Shown in pieces: positions 1 through 6,048 of a DNA stretch of 6,048 nt. The DNA comes from Methanomicrobiales archaeon (GTDB taxonomy: Archaea; Halobacteriota; Methanomicrobia; Methanomicrobiales; Methanoculleaceae). The notes beneath the pieces were generated by a model. The model searched no databases. It was not told the origin of the DNA and saw nothing but the letters and a program-made list of their open reading frames with translations. The stretch covers positions 1-6,048 of the forward strand of contig JAAZOW010000180.1 in the NCBI GenBank assembly GCA_012797575.1. Reading direction: 5' to 3'. Each line of letters begins with the position of its first letter. Position 1 is the stretch's first letter. The position numbers and the translations under genes are program-made.

Positions 1-80
1 ATATCTCTGAAGAGGATGCAAAATGATCCTGGCGAGATGCACGCTCTGTAAAGGAAGCAATCTCTCAACCAGAGCACCGG

Positions 81-893
81 GTGGTGGTGTTCCCAATCTT
101 TTGTAAACGCCTGCTCATCGGCGGTGAGGATACCGATGTCGGAAAGACGATCACCTTCTTTGTTGACGGGATATCGGCCGGAATCGCGGTCTACACCTCC
201 GGAACCGCCACAAGCCTCGACCTCGCGGTGACGAAGGGTGGCACTACCTCCGGCGGCACCTCTCCCGGCCTCGTCACAACCCCGGCGCCGGCGATAGGGT
301 ATACCAGGAGTGCCACCCTCCAGACCGATACCGCCGGCACGGTACAGTCTGCGGTTGTCATCTCCGCCGCAGAGGGCGATACCAGCCTCACCATCGGCCA
401 GGGCGTCCAGGCGCTGGACCACTCCAGGGCCCTCCTTGGAGCGGTGAGCGTTGAGAGCATCCCCCCTGCCGACCTCCCGGGCACTCCTGAGCCGGTCGGT
501 CGGGCGGTCCGGTGCGGTCCCGACGGTGCGCCCTTCGATCCGGCGATCCGGATCTCGTTTGTGCTCGCGCCGGAGGAGTGGGAACGCTCCGGTGCGGGGC
601 AGTTTGTCGTCCGGTGGTACAACAGCGTTTCCGACGCCTGGGAATCCCTCCCGACGACGGTCCATCCGGAGACCCGTACCGTCACAGCGACAGTATCGCA
701 CTTCACCCTGGTGGCGGTCTTTGCCGTGCTGGCCGAGGAAGCCCCCACGGCGACTGCTCCCCTCACAGATCCCACCCTGACGTTCGGGCCTGTGGCCTCA
801 GCGACCGCCGTACAGCGTGCCAGATCGTCGTTTCCGTGGCTTGCCGGGCTTGTGGCCCTGGCCGGGATGATCCTCTTCGTGCGGAAGGGCTGA
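81..893 (+). CDS. Membrane-anchored surface protein, C-terminal part; probably 5'-truncated
   Basis: Encodes 270 aa from a GTG at 81; the frame is open back to a TGA at 24-26 with no better start. Residues 10-50 resemble one unit of the repeated extracellular domain of methanogen surface proteins (KRLLIGGEDTDVGKTITFFV, then a VDGISAG turn). A Thr/Ser/Gly/Pro linker follows at 51-75, then a beta-rich domain at about 76-215 with the familiar pattern GPDGAPFDP, W..LPT and VSHFTLVAVF. Another Pro/Thr linker leads to a hydrophobic C-terminal segment at about 251-267 closed by RKG, an anchor with a cytoplasmic basic end. Homologues normally begin with a signal peptide and a complete first domain. 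Here neither is present, and the homology-like sequence starts abruptly at about residue 8. The protein as written could not be exported in the usual way, so this is either a 5' remnant-lacking pseudogene or a gene interrupted just upstream. The family call is from pattern recognition and the exact function is unknown. Confidence 0.6.
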   Translation: MVVFPIFCKRLLIGGEDTDVGKTITFFVDGISAGIAVYTSGTATSLDLAVTKGGTTSGGTSPGLVTTPAPAIGYTRSATLQTDTAGTVQSAVVISAAEGDTSLTIGQGVQALDHSRALLGAVSVESIPPADLPGTPEPVGRAVRCGPDGAPFDPAIRISFVLAPEEWERSGAGQFVVRWYNSVSDAWESLPTTVHPETRTVTATVSHFTLVAVFAVLAEEAPTATAPLTDPTLTFGPVASATAVQRARSSFPWLAGLVALAGMILFVRKG

Positions 894-894
894 C

Positions 895-1011
895 GACCCT
901 CCCCGCCCCGGATACGTATGCCGTGAACTCGTCGTTGAACCCCTCAAAAAGGGGCTCTTCCACGAGAACAGCCTCACACTCGTAGAGGGCGTCCTCCAGG
1001 CGGAAGTCTCT
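895..1011 (-). pseudogene. Short minus-strand protein relic of unknown family
   Basis: No intact gene lies between the surface protein and the phosphoesterase. On the minus strand, the frame that opens after a TGA at 1012-1014 reads like real protein: FRLEDALYECEAVLVEEP, continuing LFEGFNDEFTAYVSGAG. It is acidic with good amphipathic alternation. After about 895 it runs into unlike sequence antisense to the surface-protein gene. A neighbouring frame just upstream reads GIDVLECEE (about 1040-1014), which could be the same relic before a frameshift. I do not recognise the family. It could also be chance, since GC-rich archaeal DNA often has open antisense frames. Confidence 0.28.
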
Positions 1012-1062
1012 TCACACTCCAGTACATCAATCCCCGCCTCCCCCCCAAGGGCCCAAACCGGC

Positions 1063-1071
1063 GCCTTTATG
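1063..1071 (+). promoter_or_regulatory. Possible archaeal TATA box for the nuclease-ATPase operon
   Basis: CCTTTATGC is the only TTTATR-like motif in the otherwise very C-rich stretch before the ATG at 1113. At about 42 bases from the start codon it would give a leader of roughly 15-20 bases. The match to the archaeal consensus is weak and no clear BRE can be picked out. Just before the ATG, GGCGATC (1104-1110) is one mismatch from the complement of the archaeal 16S 3' end and is the likely, weak, ribosome binding site. Confidence 0.25.
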
Positions 1072-1112
1072 CCTCCTCGCAAAGATAACACCCACTACCG
1101 AAAGGCGATCAG

Positions 1113-2234
1113 ATGGTCAGGTTCCTGCATACGGCCGATTGGCAGATCGGCATGAAAGCGACCCACACCGGGGAGAAAGCAAAAATTGTCCGGCAGAAGA
1201 GATTCGAGACAGCTAGCCGTATCGCCGAACTCGCGGAAGAGAAGGACGTCGACTTCGTGATCCTCGCCGGGGACACATTCGAAGACCACAACGTGGGTGA
1301 CGTCGCCGTGAAGCGGACGGTCGATATCCTCAACCGACTCGATCCCATCCCGGTCTACATCCTGCCGGGCAACCACGACCCCATGGTCTCGGGCGGCGTC
1401 TGGGATAGAGCCAGCTGGAAACGGATCGGGTCGCATGTCACCCTGCTCCGGGAGCAGCGGGAATACCTTCACGGTGACGATATCGCCCTCTACGCATGCC
1501 CCCTCGCCCAGAAACAGAGCACCCGTGACCCCACCGCCTGGATCCCGGACCGTGAGGACGACGACCGGATCCGTATCGGCATCGCTCACGGATCCCTGGA
1601 GATCTGGCCCGCCCTCAACTTTCCCATACCCATGGACCGCCCGGAGCAGAGCGGGCTTGACTATCTCGCGCTCGGGGATTGGCATGGCCATCTGGTCTCT
1701 GGGCGATCAGCATACTCAGGCACGATGGAGCCCACCAACTTCAGCGAAAACGACCCTGGCAACGTACTCATCGTCGAGATCGATGAAGCCCGTGCCGAAC
1801 CCCGGATCGAGGCCATCTCTGTCAACCTCCTCGACTGGGTTGAACTTGAACCGGAGATCACGACGACAGATGATGTCGAGATACTCAATAGAACCATACA
1901 AGACCTGGGATCGCTTGCGTCAGTTCTCCTCAGAATCTCACCAGATCTCAGAGGCTGCACCGACGATAGAGTTCTAAAGCACCTTGAGACGCTCCGGGAC
2001 GAGATCAGGGAAAGCGCCCTCTTCCTGGATTGGACCGACCCCGTTCACCAACCCGTCGACGGAGCAGACCAGATCCCCGACGGCATACTCTATGAGATAG
2101 ACGACACCCTCGCCACCATCCTTGAAGGCCGCATCCCCGAGGGGCCCGGGCACCGGTTCGCAGACCGGGATCCTGAGGTTGTCCGGGCAGCGCGGCTACT
2201 TCTCCACCGCATCGCCGGGGGGCGGTTGACATGA
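1113..2234 (+). CDS. Mre11/SbcD-family metallophosphoesterase (DNA nuclease subunit)
   Basis: 373 aa, about the usual SbcD/Mre11 length. The calcineurin-like phosphoesterase motifs occur in order: HTADWQIG (D9, Q11), LAGDTFEDHN (D54), PGNHD (N87, H88), IAHGS (H159) and GDWHGH (H191, H193). These residues bind two metal ions, usually Mn2+, and hydrolyse DNA phosphodiesters in this family. The exception is motif I, where the usual D-x-H is D-x-Q, so one metal ligand is changed. The catalytic domain ends near residue 245. Residues 250-373 form a helical region that probably makes the dimer/capping domain, and the C-terminal helices (about 325-370) are the likely ATPase-binding element, as in Mre11. 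The stop codon overlaps the start of the coiled-coil ATPase by four bases (ATGA), so the two are translationally coupled and surely form a complex. The start at 1113 puts the HTAD motif at residue 6, as in relatives. Product certain at family level; biological role (repair or defence) inferred. Confidence 0.9.
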   Translation: MVRFLHTADWQIGMKATHTGEKAKIVRQKRFETASRIAELAEEKDVDFVILAGDTFEDHNVGDVAVKRTVDILNRLDPIPVYILPGNHDPMVSGGVWDRASWKRIGSHVTLLREQREYLHGDDIALYACPLAQKQSTRDPTAWIPDREDDDRIRIGIAHGSLEIWPALNFPIPMDRPEQSGLDYLALGDWHGHLVSGRSAYSGTMEPTNFSENDPGNVLIVEIDEARAEPRIEAISVNLLDWVELEPEITTTDDVEILNRTIQDLGSLASVLLRISPDLRGCTDDRVLKHLETLRDEIRESALFLDWTDPVHQPVDGADQIPDGILYEIDDTLATILEGRIPEGPGHRFADRDPEVVRAARLLLHRIAGGRLT

Positions 2235-4930
2235 TCATCGAAGAGATCACGATCCGGAACTGGCGCAGATATCGCGAACCACACACCTTCCGGTTCGATG
2301 AGAGATTCAACCTCCTCGTCGGCCGCAACGAGGCCGGGAAATCGACCCTGTTCGAGGCCTTCACCCGGGTGCTCTTCGACCGGCACAGTTCACGGGCCGA
2401 AGAGATCCGGCAGATTCAACCACTGGGTAGCTCGCTCGGCCCGGAGGCGACGATCGTTTTTTCGGCAAACGGCACCAGGTACAAGATCCAGAAACGCTTC
2501 CTCCAGATGCCTCTAGCCGAACTCTCCACCTGGCGGAGGGATCGATGGGAACTCGATCACGAAGGAGATCTGGCAGACAACAAGGTTCGGGAGATACTCC
2601 GGGGAGAAAAGCCCGGGAGGTCGTCACAACCTGAACACCGGGGACTCTGCCAGGCGCTCTGGTATCTCCAGAGCGACGACCCTCTTCCCGAGAAAATATG
2701 GGCAGATGGGGTGAATGAAGGACTTTCAGGTATCGTCTCACTGGTTGCCAAGTCCCCGGAAGAGGATCGGATACTCAAGGGGATTGAGGACGAATATGCG
2801 GTATTCTATACCCCGACAGGGAAGGTGAAGGCAGGAAGCCCGCTTGACCAGCTCCAGAAGACGATCCCGGAGATTGAGAGAGAGCTGCAGGCACTCTATG
2901 AGCGCGACAGGGATGTGGGGGAACTCCGTCTGGAACTGGAAAGTTTTGCTGAGGAGCAACGGCTAAAAGAAGCGGCCCTCAAAGCTGCCCGCGCTGAGGT
3001 TGCTGACCTCAAGAGACGATGCGATGAAGGCGCCGCCATCGAGGATGCGAAGAACCAGAAAGAAAAGGATGTGCAACAGACTGAAACAGCCAGAAAGAAA
3101 GTCGCAGACGATCGCAGCGCGATAGACCGGCGTAGAAAGAAGATCGATGATATGGTCCGGTATATCGATGATGCGCAGCGTGAGGCGGACGATCTTCAGG
3201 CTGAAGTGCGCGTGGAGCTGAGGGCTGCTGAGAGATATCACGACACCTGGAAGAATACCCACGAACCCATACTGCGGCAGGTGGAGACGGAACTCGATAC
3301 CCTTCAGGCGGTAGAGCGGATCCGGCGGTTTGAAGAGCAGGCGGTGGGCATCCAGGAAAGGATCGACCATATCAGGGCCACCGAGGAGGAACTCCGGAAC
3401 CTGGAGCACACCCTCGCAACAACGCCTCTGCCGACGAAGAAAGACCTCAAGGCATACCAGAAGAAGAAACTGGAACTGGCTAGCCTCCAGGGTCAGATCG
3501 AGCAGGCCGCTATCCGCATCGGGTTCAATCTCCAGGATACACCGATCACCGCAGATCCGGCCACGGAGTATCTCGCTGAGGACGAAGAGTACCTCGTTCT
3601 CGGGCCGACAACGTTCACGATCGGCGGCCTTGGAACAGTCCGCGTGCGGGGCGGCGGGTCATCGCTTGAAGATCTGCAGACGAAGACACAATCCCTCTCC
3701 GCTGATGTTACGTCGCTCTCTGAGCGGTTCGGTGTTACGGAGGAGCAAGAGCTCTATGACCTCCAGCAACGGCGCCAGGAACTTGAACTCGGGATCAGGC
3801 AGCTCAGAGCGACCCTCAAAGACCTCACTTCTGAACGAGAACCAGAACAGCTCCAGACGGAGTTCAACCGGCTCCAGCAGAAGATTACAACCGAGAGATC
3901 CGGGATCGGCGAAGTCCCTCCCGGACTGCACGATCTCCCGGGCGATGCCCTCAGGGAGAAGTCTGAGACCCTCAGCAAGAAGAAGCGAGAACTTGCCGGA
4001 GCGGTTGCCCATGAGCAGGAGAAGGAGGCCGGGGCTCGAGCTGCCCATGAAGAGAGATCCCGGAATGCCCAGGAAGTATCCAACCGTCTGAGCGGACTCC
4101 GTGCGCAGGTGAAAACACTTGAACGAGAGAACGCCGAGGTATTGCAATCCTACGGCACCTACGAGAACCTGCAGGATGAGCTCGCAAAAGAGACTGCAGC
4201 ACTCGATCGGGCAAGGGAGGATCTTGTAGCGCTCCTCACCGAGTACAGGATACGGGTTGAAGAGCCGAAGGCGCAGTACGAAGCGGCCCGGGAGGCTCTC
4301 AAAGGCCTTGAAGAGCAGATGCAGTCTGTCCGGGAGAAGATCATAGCACGAGAGGCCCGGATCGAGGAGGCTGTCTCCGAAGACTTCTACTCCAGGACCG
4401 GGGATCTGGAAGCATCGCTCGAGATCGCGAAGCGTAAACTCGATCAGGCCACCCGGCAGGCTGAAGCCGGGAAGCTCCTGCATGATATGGCGCAGGCATT
4501 CAAGAAAGACCAATCCACAGTGCTCTCCGGTCCGGTGGCTGATCTCGTGAACCGCTGGCTTGCGACACTCACCAGCGGCTCATATGACTCGGTCCGGATG
4601 AACGAGTCCCTCCTCCCCATCGAGGTTTCAAACCCCCGGTACGATGAGGCACTACCCCTGAAATGCCTGAGTTACGGGACCCATGAACAGGTCATCGTCC
4701 TCCTGCGCCTCGCGATAGGCGTTCTCCTGAGCAGAGACGAACGTAACCTCGTCATCATCGACGACCGGTTGGTGAACGCCGACCCCCTCCGGATGCGACG
4801 CCTCTGCCAGATCCTTGAGGAGGTCTCGGCAGATCACTGTCAGGTCGTCGTCGCTACCTGTAACGATACACCGTATGCCGGAATCGAGGGGGAGATAATC
4901 GGGATACCAGGAGATGGAGCAGATAGATGA
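2231..4930 (+). CDS. Rad50/SbcC/YhaN-like coiled-coil ATPase without a zinc hook
   Basis: 899 aa, SMC-like architecture. The N-terminal ABC half has Walker A GRNEAGKS (31-38) and a Q-loop equivalent at LWYLQSDDPLP (Q147). A first long coiled coil spans about 206-405. A Gly/beta-rich globular segment follows at about 427-476 (LVLGPTTFTIGGLGTVRVRG), then a second coiled coil at about 479-750, broken near 556-573 by a Gly/Pro-rich stretch. The C-terminal ABC half has signature LSYGT (813-817), Walker B LVIIDD (840-845), D-loop NAD (849-851) and TCND (H-loop position) near 877. ATP binding should dimerise the two heads and control the partner phosphoesterase on DNA. Rad50 and SbcC carry a CxxC hook at the apex of the coiled coil; no CxxC exists anywhere here, and the beta segment occupies that place, as I recall for some YhaN-like bacterial ATPases. 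The DD in Walker B and the Asn at the H-loop are also non-standard. It is the second gene of the operon (ATGA overlap) and appears intact. Confidence 0.88.
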   Translation: MIIEEITIRNWRRYREPHTFRFDERFNLLVGRNEAGKSTLFEAFTRVLFDRHSSRAEEIRQIQPLGSSLGPEATIVFSANGTRYKIQKRFLQMPLAELSTWRRDRWELDHEGDLADNKVREILRGEKPGRSSQPEHRGLCQALWYLQSDDPLPEKIWADGVNEGLSGIVSLVAKSPEEDRILKGIEDEYAVFYTPTGKVKAGSPLDQLQKTIPEIERELQALYERDRDVGELRLELESFAEEQRLKEAALKAARAEVADLKRRCDEGAAIEDAKNQKEKDVQQTETARKKVADDRSAIDRRRKKIDDMVRYIDDAQREADDLQAEVRVELRAAERYHDTWKNTHEPILRQVETELDTLQAVERIRRFEEQAVGIQERIDHIRATEEELRNLEHTLATTPLPTKKDLKAYQKKKLELASLQGQIEQAAIRIGFNLQDTPITADPATEYLAEDEEYLVLGPTTFTIGGLGTVRVRGGGSSLEDLQTKTQSLSADVTSLSERFGVTEEQELYDLQQRRQELELGIRQLRATLKDLTSEREPEQLQTEFNRLQQKITTERSGIGEVPPGLHDLPGDALREKSETLSKKKRELAGAVAHEQEKEAGARAAHEERSRNAQEVSNRLSGLRAQVKTLERENAEVLQSYGTYENLQDELAKETAALDRAREDLVALLTEYRIRVEEPKAQYEAAREALKGLEEQMQSVREKIIAREARIEEAVSEDFYSRTGDLEASLEIAKRKLDQATRQAEAGKLLHDMAQAFKKDQSTVLSGPVADLVNRWLATLTSGSYDSVRMNESLLPIEVSNPRYDEALPLKCLSYGTHEQVIVLLRLAIGVLLSRDERNLVIIDDRLVNADPLRMRRLCQILEEVSADHCQVVVATCNDTPYAGIEGEIIGIPGDGADR

Positions 4931-4947
4931 CGGTTGCACAAACTCCA

Positions 4948-5191
4948 TTACTCTGATCTCGGTGCGAACGCCTTACGTACCTCATCTCCTGTCCGCCGAT
5001 GATGCCGCTCGCGAAGATCATCAACGATGATGAGATCGAGATCGCTCCTCACATAGAGGTCGCCGTGGGCAGACGATCCAGGGAATGCGAGTGGAAATGC
5101 GCCACTTCACCCGGATCTCCTGAGCGAGACCCCGAACCTGCTCGATCACAACCTGCACAAGCGATATCAGCCAGCCCCCTTCGGACCTCAT
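4948..5191 (-). pseudogene. Decayed minimal nucleotidyltransferase (MNT, Pol beta superfamily)
   Basis: On the minus strand, the frame ending at TAA 4948-4950 contains GSSAHGDLYVRSDLDLIIV (codons from 5079 downward). This is the GSxAxGD...SDxDL active-site signature of minimal nucleotidyltransferases, including the metal-binding Asp pair. That frame has a TGA about ten codons upstream and no start codon. The preceding helix (VVIEQVRGLAQEIRVKW) is found in a second minus-strand frame starting at ATG 5191, so a frameshift near 5080-5110 separates the two halves. Beyond the DxD strand the sequence (RERHHRRTGDEVRK) no longer resembles the family, suggesting more damage or loss of the C-terminus. 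Intact relatives are about 90-140 aa and often pair with a HEPN partner as toxin-antitoxin modules; no HEPN gene is visible here. TAATATTTGC at 5230-5221 would be a suitably placed TATA-like box for the original gene. The relic converges on the ATPase gene, ending 17 bases from it. Confidence 0.55.
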
Positions 5192-5240
5192 GATTTTTCG
5201 ATTCGGGTAACAGATTGATCGCAAATATTAGGTAGTCTTG

Positions 5241-5276
5241 GTGAACTACCCCGTCCGCGAGCGCGGGGTAGTTCAC
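5241..5276. repeat. Perfect 13-bp inverted repeat, possible IS200/IS605-type terminal palindrome
   Basis: GTGAACTACCCCG (5241-5253) is exactly mirrored by CGGGGTAGTTCAC (5264-5276) around a 10-base spacer that can itself add a C-G pair or two. An extra GGTAGT at 5231-5236 can pair with the same ACTACC (5245-5250), so a smaller alternative hairpin is possible. No T-run follows directly on either strand, so it is not an ordinary intrinsic terminator. From memory, ACTACCCCG...CGGGGTAGT palindromes occur at the ends of IS200/IS605-type (TnpB-bearing) elements in archaea. A solitary copy could be an element end or a PATE-like remnant, but no tnpA or tnpB is in the window. Confidence 0.6.
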
Positions 5277-5280
5277 AGAG

Positions 5281-5304
5281 AAAAAATTTCCTTTTACTAA
5301 AGGA
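5281..5304 (-). terminator. Stem-loop plus T-run terminator of the histidine kinase gene
   Basis: Read on the minus strand, 18 bases after the kinase stop codon there is a stem of TCCTTT / AAAGGA (5304-5299 with 5294-5289) around a 4-base loop. AA and then six T residues (5286-5281) follow. A T-rich tract after a coding region is the normal archaeal termination signal, and the small stem strengthens the call. It lies between the kinase and the large palindrome. Confidence 0.55.
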
Positions 5305-5322
5305 TCACCGTTCATCTAAACA

Positions 5323-6048
5323 TCACATCCGCTCAAGCGTGAACACAAACGCCGCCCCCTCCCCTCCCCGGCCGGGCACCCGATCCTCCATCCAGATCCG
5401 CCCACCGTAACGCTCCACGAGGATCTGCACAAGATACAGCCCGAGCCCCTCGCCGACTCCCCGCTTCTTCATCTCATACTGATGGAATATCTCGTACTTC
5501 GCATCGTCCGGAACGCCCGGCCCCGTATCCTCGATCCGCACCAGCACCTCACCGTCCTGCTCCTCCACCCGGACCGTGACCTCGACGCCGGGGCCGCCGT
5601 GCTTCACGGCGTTGCCGATGAGGTTGTTGAAGATCACTGAGAGGAGGTCGTCAGCCCTGACCCGGCGGCGAGCCCCGGCATCATAGTGGATGGTGCACAT
5701 GGGGTAATCCCCGATCACCCCCCGGATCGTTGCATCGAGATCCATCGGCTTGAGTTCGGGAGAGGCTTGATGGATCCGGCGGATGGTGGAGACCGTCCCG
5801 AGGATCTCGATGCTTTTGTCGATGCTCTGCCGGAGTCTCTTCAGGTACTGGGCAGCCTTCCCCTCCAGCATATCAGCAAGCAGTTCCGCATAGAGGTTCG
5901 AGACGTTCTCGGTATTCCTCATATCGTGGGTGAGAATATCGAGGTAGAGGTTTGCCTCCCGGTTCGCGGCCTCGAGGTCGCGCTGAAGCCGGATGAGGTC
6001 TTCGGCGTGGCGAGCGAGGACTTCCTCGGCTTGTTTGCGCTCGGTGAT
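5323..6048 (-). CDS. PAS-linked sensor histidine kinase, C-terminal part (N-terminus outside window)
   Basis: The frame is open through the right edge, giving 241 visible residues; the gene starts beyond 6048. The first visible residues, ITERKQAEE, are the typical end of a PAS domain. A short coiled coil follows (about 10-32), then a HisKA-type dimerisation helix with the H-box LTHDMRN, in which His41 is the predicted phospho-acceptor. The HATPase domain contains the N-box NNLIGNAVKH (about 141-150), G1 DTGPGVP (about 174-180) and G2 GEGLGLYLV (about 199-207). The protein ends at LERM. All elements for ATP binding and autophosphorylation are present, so it is likely active. No membrane segment is seen in the visible part, and no response regulator is in the window. 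An internal ATG at 5922 falls just after the phospho-acceptor His and is not a plausible start. The gene converges on the nuclease-ATPase operon and is unlikely to belong to it. Confidence 0.9.
   Translation of the reverse strand: MTERKQAEEVLARHAEDLIRLQRDLEAANREANLYLDILTHDMRNTENVSNLYAELLADMLEGKAAQYLKRLRQSIDKSIEILGTVSTIRRIHQASPELKPMDLDATIRGVIGDYPMCTIHYDAGARRRVRADDLLSVIFNNLIGNAVKHGGPGVEVTVRVEEQDGEVLVRIEDTGPGVPDDAKYEIFHQYEMKKRGVGEGLGLYLVQILVERYGGRIWMEDRVPGRGGEGAAFVFTLERM

Noticed and set aside
65..94. Resemblance to the D-arm and anticodon stem of an archaeal tRNA-His (AGAGCACCGGGT followed by GGTG and TTCCC)
   Set aside because: No T-arm (GGTTCRANTCC) or acceptor stem follows in the next 40 bases, and the anticodon loop does not fold; probably chance.
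191..775. Long open frame of 194 codons antisense to the surface-protein gene
   Set aside because: Composition is Ser/Arg/Pro/Val-rich as expected from GC-biased antisense, with no domain pattern; shadow of the plus-strand gene.
940..954. Small hairpin CCCCT / AGGGG as a terminator for the surface protein
   Set aside because: Only 5 bp, with no T-rich tract after it.
3659..4513. 284-codon open frame antisense to the coiled-coil region of the ATPase
   Set aside because: Leu/Gly/Pro-rich complement of a Glu/Lys/Arg-rich coiled coil; no recognisable motif; shadow frame.
5019..5033. Inverted repeat ATCATC / GATGAT
   Set aside because: Arises from the codons of the LIIVDD strand in the nucleotidyltransferase relic; too short to be a regulatory site.
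4999..5193. 64-codon plus-strand frame downstream of the ATPase
   Set aside because: Its sequence is explained as the antisense of the nucleotidyltransferase signature; no ribosome site and low-complexity C-terminus.
1..6048. CRISPR array or other direct-repeat array
   Set aside because: No regularly spaced repeats seen at any point of the window.

Overview
The window looks like a chromosomal accessory segment of a fairly GC-rich methanogenic archaeon, most likely in the Methanomicrobiales (Methanoculleus-like). That placement is an inference. It rests on the style of the surface protein at the left (repeat-type extracellular domain, C-terminal membrane anchor ending in RKG), on the PAS-linked histidine kinase type common in these methanogens, and on codon use rich in G/C third positions. 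No rRNA or intact tRNA is present to confirm it.

Layout. Positions 81-893 (+) encode the C-terminal part of a membrane-anchored surface protein that has no signal peptide and looks 5'-truncated. Positions 894-1112 hold no intact gene, but the minus strand there carries a short peptide-like relic. Positions 1113-4930 (+) are the core of the window: two intact genes joined by a 4-base ATGA overlap. The first is an Mre11/SbcD-type metallophosphoesterase of 373 aa. The second is a Rad50/SbcC/YhaN-like coiled-coil ATPase of 899 aa. Between this operon and the next gene lie a decayed minimal nucleotidyltransferase on the minus strand (about 4948-5191) and an AT-richer spacer. The spacer holds a perfect 13-bp inverted repeat (5241-5276) and a stem-loop plus T-run terminator. 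From 5323 to the right edge, the minus strand encodes the HisKA/HATPase part of a sensor histidine kinase whose N-terminus is outside the window.

How the genes work together. The phosphoesterase and the ATPase almost certainly form one SMC-like nuclease complex, analogous to Mre11-Rad50 or SbcCD, acting on DNA ends or structured DNA. It differs from the textbook complex in several ways. The ATPase has no CxxC zinc hook and has a small beta-rich segment where the hook should be. The first metal-binding motif of the nuclease reads D-x-Q instead of D-x-H. The Walker B and H-loop equivalents are also non-canonical (DD and TCND). The pair sits between decayed gene fragments on both sides, which fits an accessory cassette better than the housekeeping Mre11-Rad50 locus. 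A role in DNA repair or genome defence is an inference. The kinase converges on this region and probably has nothing to do with it.
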